This document shows positions 7,512-16,396 of a DNA stretch of 64,000 bases, in pieces. How positions within the stretch are numbered: position 1 is the first letter of the stretch; every line of letters begins with the position of its first letter. The stretch lies in contig NZ_KV440949.1 of the NCBI RefSeq assembly GCF_001636315.1, positions 4,730,084 to 4,794,083 of the forward strand, in the 5' to 3' direction. The DNA comes from Neobacillus mesonae (lineage in GTDB: Bacteria > Bacillota > Bacilli > Bacillales > Cytobacillaceae). Both the position numbers and the translations under genes were made by a program. Below the pieces are notes generated by a model. The model was not told the DNA's origin and did not search any database. It saw only the letters and a program-made list of their open reading frames with translations.

Positions 7512-8981
7512 ATGAATAGTTCTATATCAAATATTAAGAGAGAAAAACGGATATTACTGGAAAATTATATAAACGAAAGCCTGGCAAAATACAATCCACT
7601 TTTTGCTTGCGATTCGGACGCGATTTTTGTCATGGATTTGGATGGCTTTTTAATCCCATTAAATCCGGCGTGCAGGGAGTTATTTGGATATGAGACCAAG
7701 GAATTTGTACAAATGACATATATGAAAGTAGTTTCTCTGGAACATTTGGAGCGAGCATTATCAATCTTTTATAAATCCTTAGAAGGGAAACTGCAGAATT
7801 TTGATTGTCAAATCACCCGAAAAGATGGGGAAATCCTTGATGTAAACATTACGAATTATCCAATCCTGATTAATGATGAGATCGCTGGTGTCTATGGCGT
7901 GGCTAAAAACATCACGGAAATCAAACAAAAACGAAAACTATTTATTGAAGAAATACGCCATCGTGAGGAAACATACAGAGAGATTGTCGAACATTCTCCT
8001 GATGCGGTAATTATTGTAAAGGAGAACAAGATTCTATTTGCGAATGATACTGCTGTATGTTTATTTGGTGCGGTAAGCAAGGATGAATTAATCGGAATGG
8101 ATGTGATGGGTTTTCTGCATCCTTCTTATTTGGAGATTGCAATTAAGCGAATCCGGGAAGTTGAAAACGGTCATCCGGTTGATTTTATCGAAGAAAAGAT
8201 TATTCGGATTGATGGGAAAATAATCGAAGTGGAAGTCAAATCGATCCCCACTATCTTTCAGAATAATCCAGCCAGGCATATAATTGTCAGGGATATAACG
8301 GAAAAGAAGAGAACACAACAACTGCTATTGGAATCCGAAAAATTAACGGCAGCAGGGCAGCTTGCGGCGGGAATTGCTCATGAAATCCGCAATCCGTTAA
8401 CAGCGATCAAAGGCTTTCTACAATTGATGGAGAATAATGATCAAAATAATCGTTCCTATCTTGAGATTATAAATGCGGAAATGAATCGAATTGAACTTAT
8501 TTTAAGCGAATTATTGGTCCTCGCAAAACCGCAGGAATTGAAGTTTGAAAAAACATGCTTGATTACGATTTTAGAGCATGTTAAGGCGCTAATCGATACA
8601 CAAGCAAATTTAAATAATATCAAAGTATACATTCAATACTTATCCGATATACCTGAAATCTGCTGCGATGAAAATCAATTAAAGCAAGTATTTATTAATT
8701 TTCTCAAAAACTCTATTGAAGCAATGCCAAATGGCGGTGAAATAACGATTAACGTGGAAAGACTAGAAGCGAATTCGATACAAATTTGTTTTATTGACCA
8801 AGGCTGCGGTATCCCAGAGGATGATTTACAACGAATCGGCCAGCCGTTTTTTTCAACAAAAGAAGGCGGTACCGGGTTAGGACTGATGATTAGTAAGCAA
8901 ATCATTGAAAACCATCATGGCCGTTTCCAAATTTCCAGTGACCATACTGGAACAATAATTAAGATAACATTCCCATTATAA
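7512..8981 (+). CDS. Two-PAS sensor histidine kinase (sporulation-kinase type)
   Basis: The 489-residue cytoplasmic kinase has no membrane segment. It contains PAS domain 1 (about 25-140, ending YGVAKNITEIK), PAS domain 2 (about 150-270, ending IIVRDITEKKR), a HisKA domain with the phospho-acceptor His290 in AHEIRNPLTAIKGF, and a HATPase domain with the N box (NFLKNSIEAMP), G1 (DQGCGIP) and G2 (GGTGLGLMI). The layout matches soluble Bacillus kinases such as KinA and KinE, which feed the Spo0F phosphorelay. No response regulator gene is adjacent, consistent with an orphan phosphorelay kinase. The signal sensed by the PAS domains is unknown. Confidence 0.85.
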   Translation: MNSSISNIKREKRILLENYINESLAKYNPLFACDSDAIFVMDLDGFLIPLNPACRELFGYETKEFVQMTYMKVVSLEHLERALSIFYKSLEGKLQNFDCQITRKDGEILDVNITNYPILINDEIAGVYGVAKNITEIKQKRKLFIEEIRHREETYREIVEHSPDAVIIVKENKILFANDTAVCLFGAVSKDELIGMDVMGFLHPSYLEIAIKRIREVENGHPVDFIEEKIIRIDGKIIEVEVKSIPTIFQNNPARHIIVRDITEKKRTQQLLLESEKLTAAGQLAAGIAHEIRNPLTAIKGFLQLMENNDQNNRSYLEIINAEMNRIELILSELLVLAKPQELKFEKTCLITILEHVKALIDTQANLNNIKVYIQYLSDIPEICCDENQLKQVFINFLKNSIEAMPNGGEITINVERLEANSIQICFIDQGCGIPEDDLQRIGQPFFSTKEGGTGLGLMISKQIIENHHGRFQISSDHTGTIIKITFPL

Positions 8982-8988
8982 TTATTGA

Positions 8989-9020
8989 CGGACAGGAAGA
9001 TAACTGTTCGCTTTTTTTTT
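8989..9020 (+). terminator. Terminator after the sensor kinase gene
   Basis: CGGACAG / CTGTTCG stem (one G-T pair) followed by a run of ten T residues. Confidence 0.65.
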
Positions 9021-9113
9021 TCAATTTAGCAAAACGGAATAATCATCCATAGCTATGATCCTGCCAAATTATGATAAAATATTGTCAAACGGATGAATGA
9101 AGAGGGGATTATA

Positions 9114-9965
9114 ATGGAAAAGATTGCCCATATCTCAAATGAATTAAAAGACTGGATCTTAAATACCCTCAAAACGGGTGTTAATCCCGAAGCAATTGCC
9201 AGCGCGATGATTAAAAAAGGCTTTGATCCGGTGTTTGCTTATAAAACATTGCTTAATCTAGTGAATAATAAGCCTGTTGAAACCGTGGTAAGAGAGCAGC
9301 GCCCCTTTAGGTATGAGGTGCCGGAAATAGCCAAAACAGGCAGCGTAATATCCACTTCGGACCGTGAAATAAAAGTGCTGATGAGGATTGAAAAACCGTT
9401 CATTCTTTATTTGGATAATGTATTAAGTCATGAGGAATGTGATATTTTAATAGAAATGTCTAGAAAACGGTTAAAGCCATCCAAGGTGGTTGATTCTGTT
9501 ACTGGCGAAATTAAGGCAGCAGCTGGCAGGACAAGCTCCGGAACCTATTATCAACTAAGTGAGGCGCCATTAATTGGTACGATTGAAGGAAGAATCATGC
9601 AATTAACCAATTTCCCAATCGAAAATGGGGAAGGGCTGCAAGTGTTACATTATAAAGTAGGCGAGGAATATAAACCACATTTTGATTATTTTCCTGAAAA
9701 CAAAATTCAAGCGAGCACCGGTGGACAGCGTATTGCGACGGTTTTAATGTATTTAAACGACGTTCCGGAGGGCGGAGAAACAATATTTCCAAAGGTTGGG
9801 GTATCTGTCACTCCGAAGAAGGGATCAGCGGTGTTCTTCCACTACGGGAACAGTCAAGGACAAGTTGACCGGTTGTCGCTGCACAGCAGTATTCCGGTTG
9901 TTGACGGAGAAAAATGGGTCGCAACGAAATGGCTGCGTGAGAGTGAAATCTTAGAAAGATTTTAA
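9114..9965 (+). CDS. Prolyl 4-hydroxylase-like 2-oxoglutarate/Fe(II) oxygenase
   Basis: The 283-residue protein has an N-terminal helical ~90 residues and a C-terminal double-stranded beta-helix oxygenase domain. The iron ligands are visible as HxD in KPHFDYFPE and the distal His in SLHSSIPV, followed by the 2-oxoglutarate-binding Lys in GEKWVATKW. The closest characterised relative I know is the Bacillus anthracis prolyl 4-hydroxylase. The enzyme couples 2-oxoglutarate decarboxylation to hydroxylation, probably of a protein proline. The ATG at 9114 follows GAGGGG and is preferred to the upstream ATG at 9093. The target protein is not evident. Confidence 0.85.
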   Translation: MEKIAHISNELKDWILNTLKTGVNPEAIASAMIKKGFDPVFAYKTLLNLVNNKPVETVVREQRPFRYEVPEIAKTGSVISTSDREIKVLMRIEKPFILYLDNVLSHEECDILIEMSRKRLKPSKVVDSVTGEIKAAAGRTSSGTYYQLSEAPLIGTIEGRIMQLTNFPIENGEGLQVLHYKVGEEYKPHFDYFPENKIQASTGGQRIATVLMYLNDVPEGGETIFPKVGVSVTPKKGSAVFFHYGNSQGQVDRLSLHSSIPVVDGEKWVATKWLRESEILERF

Positions 9966-9974
9966 CTCCATGTA

Positions 9975-10003
9975 TTGACTCGGACTGGATTTTATGATAA
10001 TAA
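9975..10003 (+). promoter_or_regulatory. Predicted sigma-A promoter of htpG
   Basis: TTGACT, a 17-bp spacer and TAATAA. The CIRCE operator begins eight bases downstream, at the expected transcription start. Confidence 0.55.
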
Positions 10004-10010
10004 ATAATTG

Positions 10011-10037
10011 TTAGCACTCTTGTCTTGAGAGTGCTAA
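10011..10037 (+). promoter_or_regulatory. CIRCE operator (HrcA site) upstream of htpG
   Basis: TTAGCACTC, nine bases, GAGTGCTAA: an exact match to the CIRCE consensus, the binding site of the heat-shock repressor HrcA. It normally precedes groESL and hrcA-grpE-dnaK-dnaJ. B. subtilis htpG is not HrcA-controlled, so its placement before htpG is a difference from that model. Confidence 0.95.
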
Positions 10038-10103
10038 TTGTTTGCTTAACAGGCATTTATACGATTATAATAACATTGTCAAAATGGAAGGAGAGATAGG
10101 ATC

Positions 10104-11987
10104 ATGGTGGAAACAAAGCAATTTAAGGCAGAATCTAAAAGAATTTTGGACATGATGATTCATTCTATTTACACACATCACGAGATCTTTTTACGAGAAT
10201 TGATTTCAAATGCCAGTGATGCGATTGATAAAATTTACTATAAGGCATTAACAGATGAAGCATTAACTTTTGATAAAGACAGTTATTACATAAAAGTGGC
10301 CGCTGATAAAGAAAACAGAACACTAAAGATTATCGATACCGGGATTGGGATGACTAAAGAAGAGATGGAAAATAATCTTGGCACGATTGCCAAGAGCGGT
10401 TCTTTAGCATTTAAGTCCGAAAATGAACTGAAAGACGGGTATGATATCATTGGTCAATTTGGTGTGGGCTTCTATTCTGCCTTTATGGTGGCGGATACAG
10501 TTACGGTCATCAGTAAAGCATTGGGCAGTAACGAAGCCTATAAATGGGAGTCAGAGGGTGCTGATGGCTATACAATTGCACCATGCGAAAAGGATTCCGT
10601 CGGAACAGAAATTATTTTAACAATCAAAGAAAATACTGAAGATGAAAATTATGATGAATTCCTTGAGGAGTACCGTTTAAAGTCGATTATCAAAAAGTAT
10701 TCTGACTTCATTCGCTATCCAATTAAAATGGATGTCACTTCCAGAAAGCTAAAAGAAGGCAGCGAGAATGAATACGAGGATGTACTCGAAGAACAAGTCA
10801 TCAACAGCATGGTGCCAATCTGGCGCAAAAACAAACAAGAACTGACCCAGGAAGATTATGATAACTTTTACGCGGAAAAGCGGTACGGTTTTGACAAGCC
10901 GCTTAAATCTATTCATATCAGTGTGGATGGTGCGGTAAGATATAATGCGATTCTTTATATTCCGGAAAAGATCCCATTTGACTATTATTCGAAGGAGTAT
11001 GAGAAGGGGCTCGAGCTTTATTCCAGCGGTGTATTAATCATGAATAAATGCGCCGACCTGCTTCCTGACTACTTCAGCTTTGTGAAAGGGATGGTCGATT
11101 CTGAAGATTTATCCTTAAATATTTCGAGGGAAATGCTGCAGCATGACCGCCAGTTAAAGCTGATTGCTAAAAATATAAATAAGAAAATTAAGAGCGACCT
11201 GCAAAGCCTGTTAAAAAACGAACGTGATCAGTATGTGGAATTCTATAACTCTTTTGGCAGACAATTAAAGTTCGGGGTGTATAGTGACTTCGGAACACAT
11301 AAAGAAGAGTTACAGGATCTGTTAATGTTCTATTCTTCTAAAGAGAAGAAGCTGGTAACATTAGATGAATACGTGTCAAGAATGCCGGAGGAGCAAAAGT
11401 ATATTTACTATGCTGTCGGAGACACAAATGAAAGAATTGAAAAGCTTCCGCAAACTGAGTTAGTGGCGGATAAAGGTTACGAGATTCTTTATTTCACCGA
11501 TGATATTGACGAATTTGCGATTAAAATGATTATGAGCTATAAAGAAAAAGAATTTAAGTCAGTATCAAGTGGAGACCTAGGCATTGAGGCTGATGAAAGC
11601 GGCAAGGAAACTGCCGCCGAAGAAGCAGAGAATAAAGATTTGTTTGAAGCAATGAAGGAGGCCCTTGGTGACAAAGTAAAGGCTATCCGAGTTTCCAAAC
11701 GATTGAAATCCCATCCAGTATGTTTAACCGCTGACGGGGAAGTCTCTATTGAAATGGAAAAAGTCCTGAATGCAATGCCAAATAACCAGAACGTAAAGGC
11801 AGACAAAGTATTGGAAATAAACGTAAACCACGAAGTATTCCAATCACTAAAAGAAGCATTCGCAAACGACAAAGAAAAGCTGGCACTATACACCAGCCTC
11901 CTATACAATCAAGCACTGCTAATCGAAGGTCTCCCAATCGAAGACCCAGTCGAATTCACCAACAACATCTGCAAGGTGATGGTGTAA
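10104..11987 (+). CDS. htpG: Chaperone HtpG (Hsp90)
   Basis: The 627-residue protein is a full-length bacterial Hsp90. The N-terminal GHKL ATPase shows ELISNASDAIDK, IIDTGIGMTKEE and GQFGVGFYSAFMV; the middle domain has GVVL-like YSSGVLIMNKCADLLPDY and the catalytic Arg region LNISREMLQ; the C-terminal dimerisation domain ends near residue 627. It is an ATP-driven cytoplasmic chaperone for late folding and stress. The ATG follows AAGGAGAG. A CIRCE element upstream predicts repression by HrcA. The last ~220 bases use unusually T-poor, C-rich synonymous codons, and a long palindrome follows the stop. Confidence 0.97.
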   Translation: MVETKQFKAESKRILDMMIHSIYTHHEIFLRELISNASDAIDKIYYKALTDEALTFDKDSYYIKVAADKENRTLKIIDTGIGMTKEEMENNLGTIAKSGSLAFKSENELKDGYDIIGQFGVGFYSAFMVADTVTVISKALGSNEAYKWESEGADGYTIAPCEKDSVGTEIILTIKENTEDENYDEFLEEYRLKSIIKKYSDFIRYPIKMDVTSRKLKEGSENEYEDVLEEQVINSMVPIWRKNKQELTQEDYDNFYAEKRYGFDKPLKSIHISVDGAVRYNAILYIPEKIPFDYYSKEYEKGLELYSSGVLIMNKCADLLPDYFSFVKGMVDSEDLSLNISREMLQHDRQLKLIAKNINKKIKSDLQSLLKNERDQYVEFYNSFGRQLKFGVYSDFGTHKEELQDLLMFYSSKEKKLVTLDEYVSRMPEEQKYIYYAVGDTNERIEKLPQTELVADKGYEILYFTDDIDEFAIKMIMSYKEKEFKSVSSGDLGIEADESGKETAAEEAENKDLFEAMKEALGDKVKAIRVSKRLKSHPVCLTADGEVSIEMEKVLNAMPNNQNVKADKVLEINVNHEVFQSLKEAFANDKEKLALYTSLLYNQALLIEGLPIEDPVEFTNNICKVMV

Positions 11988-12000
11988 TAAAACGTAAATA

Positions 12001-12043
12001 GGTGTCAGGCACCATGTGAAAAATTCACATGGTGCCTGACACC
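12001..12043. repeat. REP-like palindrome (GGTGTCAGGCACC family), acts as terminator
   Basis: Two perfect 20-bp arms begin GGTGTCAGGCACC and end GGTGCCTGACACC, separated by AAA. A T-rich stretch follows, so the element can terminate both converging genes. A shorter relative, GGTGCCAGGCACC, occurs at 21228-21240. Palindromes of this sort are dispersed in several Bacillaceae genomes. Confidence 0.8.
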
Positions 12044-12063
12044 GTTCTATTTTTATCAAATAA

Positions 12064-12906
12064 TCAAATATATTTTCCATAGTCCGGTATAGCTAGTTTG
12101 TCAAAATTGTCTACCAGGTTTTTTAATCCAGAGGTCAGTGGCTCACCGGATATTGGGGCTCCATGTCCTGTTACGGCGGAGGAGGGTTGTAGGTTCTGGA
12201 GTTTTTTTACTGATTCCCACGCAGCCTGCCAATCGGTTGTAAGGTATCTTGGCGGCCCGTTAATTTCCTCCTGCTGCGTTAACACTTTATATAAAGAATC
12301 TTGTCTGACCGTAATAAATGCATCTCCGGCAATTAACATTCGATCTTCCTCTCTAAAGAAGGAAACATGTCCTGGAGAATGCCCTGGCGTATGAATCCAG
12401 CGGAAACCCGGCAGCTCTGGGCAGCTCCCATCTGAAGGGAGCGGTTGAACGGATGTTCCCAAATTAATTGGCTCATTAGGGAACATCGGCGACATTTTCG
12501 CTACCATACCACCCTCGACTGTTGAATCGGGCTCCGGATACCTTGTTTTTCCTGTCAGAAACGGCATCTCCAGTTCATGAGCATAGACAGGAACCTGCCA
12601 ATGTTTAATTAACTCAATAATCGCTCCTATATGATCAAAATGTCCATGTGTTAGAATGATTGCCTTCGGACGGCTCCCAGGTCCATATCTTTCTTCCGTC
12701 AAAGTAATAATATCATCAGCTGAACCAGGCATTCCAGCATCAATTAAGACAAACTCATCCGAGTCTGGTTCTCCTATTAAACAGATATTGACAATTTGTA
12801 TTGTATGGCAATATACATCTGGTGCAACGGTTATCCCTACACCGCTACTGATCGAGGTAGCAGGTATAAATTTATAGTCACTCCCATAAGACAGCTCTTC
12901 ATCCAT
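12064..12906 (-). CDS. MBL-fold metallo-hydrolase
   Basis: The 280-residue protein has the metallo-beta-lactamase fold signature: LTHGHFDHIGA (HxHxDH metal ligands), WIHTPGHSPGHVSFF (third His) and LIAGDAFITVR (bridging Asp), with a final His in VTGHGAPISG. It most resembles the YflN/glyoxalase-II-like group of cytoplasmic hydrolases that cleave thioesters, lactones or similar bonds. The ATG has AAGGAGTG upstream. It converges on htpG and shares its terminator palindrome. Substrate cannot be assigned. Confidence 0.85.
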   Translation of the reverse strand: MDEELSYGSDYKFIPATSISSGVGITVAPDVYCHTIQIVNICLIGEPDSDEFVLIDAGMPGSADDIITLTEERYGPGSRPKAIILTHGHFDHIGAIIELIKHWQVPVYAHELEMPFLTGKTRYPEPDSTVEGGMVAKMSPMFPNEPINLGTSVQPLPSDGSCPELPGFRWIHTPGHSPGHVSFFREEDRMLIAGDAFITVRQDSLYKVLTQQEEINGPPRYLTTDWQAAWESVKKLQNLQPSSAVTGHGAPISGEPLTSGLKNLVDNFDKLAIPDYGKYI

Positions 12907-13167
12907 TAGTTACACTCCTTTTTAAAAAGCATTTGTGTAAGGAATAGTTTACCCCGAATAGTTTTTGAATATTCCACTCCAAGTGATAGATTAGTAAGAT
13001 TTCCACTTTTAGATAATAAGGAATTCAGAGAATTTGAGTTACACAATATAAACAAAAGCACTCATTTAATAGGGTGCTAATTGTACTTTTTTGAATGTTA
13101 TTTATTGGATAGTTGAAAAATTTTGCTGTACTATTAATATAGGCGGAAAAAGAAAGGGGTTATAAAG

Positions 13168-14010
13168 ATGTCTAAAAGTTTAACCGATACAACCACATTA
13201 CATAACGGTGTAAAAATGCCTTGGTTTGGGCTTGGGGTTTTTAAAGTCCAGGAGGGTTCTGAAGTAATTGAATCCGTAAAAGCCGCGATTAAAAACGGCT
13301 ATCGCAGCATCGATACTGCTGCCGTATATAAAAATGAAGAAGGTGTAGGAAAAGGGATTCTGGAATCAGGAGTCCCAAGAGAAGAATTGTTCATCACTTC
13401 AAAGGTGTGGAATTCTGACCAAGGCTATGAATCAACCCTCGATGCTTTTGAAACTAGCTTAAAGAAACTTGGTTTAGACTATTTAGACTTATACCTAATT
13501 CACTGGCCAGGGAAAAATAAATTTAATGAGACATGGAAGGCTCTTGAAAAGCTTTATAAGGATGGCCGTGTCCGTGCAATTGGTGTAAGTAACTTCAAGG
13601 TTCACCATTTGGAAGAACTGATCAAGGATTGCGAAATTAAGCCAATGGTTAATCAAGTGGAATATCATCCGCATTTGACTCAAAAAGAACTGCTTGCATT
13701 CTGTCAAAAAGAAGGGATCCAGCTTGAGGCATGGTCACCGCTGAAGCAAGGTCAAATTCTATTAGATCCAGTTATTAATCAGCTTGCTGAAAAATATGGA
13801 AAATCAGCTGCCCAAATTGTTTTGCGTTGGGATTTACAATCCAAAGTTGTGACAATTCCAAAATCAATTAAAGAGCAGAGAATCATCGAAAATGCCAACA
13901 TTTTTGATTTTGAATTGACAGCCGAAGAAATGCAAACCATTGATGGTTTAAATAAAGATGAGCGGGTCGGCCCGGATCCGGATGATTTTATGAATGGATT
14001 TACCGAGTAG
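13168..14010 (+). CDS. Aldo/keto reductase
   Basis: The 280-residue protein is a typical AKR of the YvgN/YtbE (2,5-diketo-gluconate/glyoxal reductase) type. The catalytic tetrad is visible: Asp and Tyr in SIDTAAVYKNEEGVG, Lys in ITSKVW and His in YLIHWPG. The NADPH-binding stretch is IPKSIKEQRIIEN. Such enzymes reduce aldehydes and methylglyoxal. The gene has AAAGGGG before its ATG, its own AT-rich upstream region and a terminator, so it is probably monocistronic. Confidence 0.9.
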   Translation: MSKSLTDTTTLHNGVKMPWFGLGVFKVQEGSEVIESVKAAIKNGYRSIDTAAVYKNEEGVGKGILESGVPREELFITSKVWNSDQGYESTLDAFETSLKKLGLDYLDLYLIHWPGKNKFNETWKALEKLYKDGRVRAIGVSNFKVHHLEELIKDCEIKPMVNQVEYHPHLTQKELLAFCQKEGIQLEAWSPLKQGQILLDPVINQLAEKYGKSAAQIVLRWDLQSKVVTIPKSIKEQRIIENANIFDFELTAEEMQTIDGLNKDERVGPDPDDFMNGFTE

Positions 14011-14029
14011 GAAAGGTCTTTTTAAAACT

Positions 14030-14059
14030 AGCGAACAGTTCATGCTGTTCGCTGTTTTT
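14030..14059 (+). terminator. Terminator after the aldo/keto reductase
   Basis: Perfect 9-bp stem AGCGAACAG / CTGTTCGCT with a 6-nt loop, then GTTTTT. Confidence 0.85.
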
Positions 14060-14066
14060 CGTGGTG

Positions 14067-14090
14067 AAACATGAACTGTAGTTCATGTTT
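14067..14090. promoter_or_regulatory. Palindromic operator candidate before the yitT-like gene
   Basis: Perfect 11-bp arms AAACATGAACT / AGTTCATGTTT around GT. The right arm covers the putative -35 (TTCATG), which suggests a repressor site. The cognate regulator is unknown. Confidence 0.5.
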
Positions 14091-14110
14091 ATTTAAAAAA
14101 ATGTTATAAT
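14082..14110 (+). promoter_or_regulatory. Predicted promoter of the yitT-like gene
   Basis: Weak -35 TTCATG, 17-bp spacer and a consensus TATAAT at 14105-14110. Confidence 0.55.
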
Positions 14111-14186
14111 GTCATTATGGACAAATAATAAATGATGAAATTTACAAACTAAGTTTCTGCAGAGAAAAAACATAAAGGGTGATCTT

Positions 14187-15080
14187 GTGACAGAACAAAC
14201 CGATCAATTAATTGCAACCATTCAACATCGTAAGCTGCCGCGAACAAAGATTATACTCCGTATCATTGGCATCACAATCGGTGCTATTTTAATGGCGACG
14301 GGGTTAGAAATTTTCTTAGTCCCCAATAACGTTGTTGATGGCGGGATTACTGGTATTTCGATCATGATCTCTTATATTTCAGGCTGGAAATTAGGGATCT
14401 TCCTCTTCCTCTTAAATATGCCATTTGTTTATTTAGGCTACAAACAAATGGGCAAAACTTTCGCTTTTTCTACTGTTTACGGAATTATTATTTTATCGAT
14501 TTTTACAGCTGTTTTTCATCCAATTCCACCATTTACAGATGATATCCTTCTTGCCACAGTGTTTGGCGGCATGATTCTAGGCATTGGGGTAGGTATGGTG
14601 ATCCGTAATGGCGGGGCCTTGGATGGGACGGAAATTTTGGCGATTGTAATTAACAATAAGGTGCCATTTTCAGTCGGCCAAATCATTGTGATTATGAACA
14701 TCTTTATTTTAGGTGCTGCCGGATTCGTCTTCAGCTGGGACAGGGCGATGTATTCACTTCTTGCCTACGTTATTGCCTCAAAGGCCATTGATGGGGTAGT
14801 TGCTGGATTAGAAGGCTCTAAATCTGTTTGGATCATTAGTGATGTTGCCGAAGAAATAGGGGAAGCAGTTAATGCCCGGCTGGGAAGGGGAGTGACGTAC
14901 CTGCAAGGAGAAGGTGCCTACACTGGGGATAACAAAAAGGTTATTTTCAGTATTATTACCCGCTTGGAAGAATCAAAACTGACGACAATTGTTGAAGAAA
15001 TTGATCCATCTGCCTTTTTAGCGATAGCTGATATTTCGGAAGTACGCGGCGGCCGTTTTAAAAAGAAAGGGATTCATTAG
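14187..15080 (+). CDS. YitT family membrane protein (DUF161 + DUF2179)
   Basis: The 297-residue protein has five to six membrane helices (about 20-200) with the YitT signature VVDGGITGISIMISYISGWKLG and a second GMVIRNGGALDGTEILA repeat. A soluble C-terminal DUF2179 domain follows (about 205-290, GVTYLQGEGAYTGDNKKVIF). Full-length YitT/YqfU proteins are widespread in Firmicutes; transport is assumed but no substrate is established. The GTG start follows AAGGGTGATC. A palindrome overlapping the promoter suggests regulation. Confidence 0.85.
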   Translation: MTEQTDQLIATIQHRKLPRTKIILRIIGITIGAILMATGLEIFLVPNNVVDGGITGISIMISYISGWKLGIFLFLLNMPFVYLGYKQMGKTFAFSTVYGIIILSIFTAVFHPIPPFTDDILLATVFGGMILGIGVGMVIRNGGALDGTEILAIVINNKVPFSVGQIIVIMNIFILGAAGFVFSWDRAMYSLLAYVIASKAIDGVVAGLEGSKSVWIISDVAEEIGEAVNARLGRGVTYLQGEGAYTGDNKKVIFSIITRLEESKLTTIVEEIDPSAFLAIADISEVRGGRFKKKGIH

Positions 15081-15100
15081 CATGAAAGCATAAACAAAAA

Positions 15101-15129
15101 AGGGGCTTTGTCTTTTCGACATAGCCCCT
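15101..15129. terminator. Bidirectional terminator
   Basis: AGGGGCTTTGTC / GACATAGCCCCT stem (one mismatch) between the converging yitT-like and MFS genes, with A-rich sequence on the left. Confidence 0.8.
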
Positions 15130-15135
15130 GATCTA

Positions 15136-16371
15136 TTAATGTCCGGCACCAGCTTCATCGACATGCTGGATATGTCGGGTATTGAACCAAATAAATATAA
15201 CGGCTAGAAGTACAAATCCAGCTCCAGTAATGAATGGAACAGAAGGATTATAGATTTCTGCCAGCCTGCCGGCGAAATATGGAGCAATTGCACCGCCAAT
15301 GAACCGCAAGAAGCTGTAGGCGGCAGAAGCGGTTGAACGCTCAACAGGTGCTGAGTTCATAACAGCGGTGGTAATTAATGTATTGTTATTTCCCAATAAT
15401 GCTCCCGCCGCGATAACGGAAACAATAATGACCCATTGAGTCTGAGTCCAAATACCCATGGCCAACAGGACTAAAGCAAATAAAATCAGCATCGCGCACA
15501 TCGATTTAATTGTACCAAATCGTTCTTGAAGTTTCGGTGCCATGAAGACAGAGGTAAAGGCTAATAGAATCCCCCATCCAAGGAAGACAAAGCCCAAACC
15601 ATGTTCATCTAATCCCATGACAAATGGTGCATAGGCAAGCAGGGTAAAGAAGCCGAAGTTATAAAGTGCCGCAGCAATTCCAAATACTAATAAAGAACGA
15701 TGTTTTAAAGCTCGAAAAGGATCCAGCAAGGATGTTTTAACCTGATTTTTATTTTGATTTTCCGTTTTTGGCATTAACAGTAATAATCCGAAAAAGGCAA
15801 CAACCATTAATGCTGCGACCCCTAAAAATGGTCCTCTCCATGACATGGCGCCTAACCATCCGCCAAGTAGCGGGCCAACAGAGATTCCAAGGCCAATTGC
15901 CGCTTCATACAGAATAATTGCTTTGGCGGTTCCGCCGGTTGAAAGTGAAACAATCGCTGCTAAAGCAGTAGCCACGAACAGAGCGTTACCGAGCCCCCAG
16001 CCCCCGCGGAGACCGACAAGCGCCCAAATCCCATTTGATAATCCGCCTAAAGCCGAAAATACAGCGATGATGATAATACCTGTGATTAACGTCCATTTAA
16101 TCCCAAGTCTTGATGATATCATCCCCGTAATTAGCATAGCTACAGCCATGACCGCATTATAGCTCGTAAAAAGCAAGGTTACTTGGCTTTGGGAGGCATG
16201 CAATTGTTTGGCAATTGCCGGTAAAATCGGGTCAACCAGCCCTAATCCCATAAAGGCAATAATACAAGCAAAAAAAACGGCCCAAACAGATCTGGGCTGA
16301 TTTAGAATACTTGATTTTGCTGCTGTCAATTCATTTGCTGATGATGTGATAGATTGTGATGATGCTGCCAT
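15136..16371 (-). CDS. MFS transporter, DHA1 multidrug type
   Basis: The ~411-residue protein has 12 predicted helices, begins with a polar ~30-residue cytoplasmic stretch, and carries the motif-A region GMISSRLGIKWTL and motif-C-like GISVGPLLGGWLG. It belongs to the Bcr/CflA-like DHA1 exporters. The ATG at 16371 has AAGGGG at suitable spacing; the upstream ATG at 16377 is too close. The gene lies about 25 bp downstream of the CBS-domain gene on the same strand, so the two form an operon probably repressed by the divergent MarR regulator. Confidence 0.85.
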   Translation of the reverse strand: MAASSQSITSSANELTAAKSSILNQPRSVWAVFFACIIAFMGLGLVDPILPAIAKQLHASQSQVTLLFTSYNAVMAVAMLITGMISSRLGIKWTLITGIIIIAVFSALGGLSNGIWALVGLRGGWGLGNALFVATALAAIVSLSTGGTAKAIILYEAAIGLGISVGPLLGGWLGAMSWRGPFLGVAALMVVAFFGLLLLMPKTENQNKNQVKTSLLDPFRALKHRSLLVFGIAAALYNFGFFTLLAYAPFVMGLDEHGLGFVFLGWGILLAFTSVFMAPKLQERFGTIKSMCAMLILFALVLLAMGIWTQTQWVIIVSVIAAGALLGNNNTLITTAVMNSAPVERSTASAAYSFLRFIGGAIAPYFAGRLAEIYNPSVPFITGAGFVLLAVIFIWFNTRHIQHVDEAGAGH

Positions 16372-16396
16372 TCTCATTTCCCCTTTTTTTTATTTT

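Noticed and set aside
14031..14053. Possible LexA box (CGAAC...GTTCG)
   Set aside because: The half-sites are 10 bases apart instead of 4, and the sequence is fully explained as a terminator stem.
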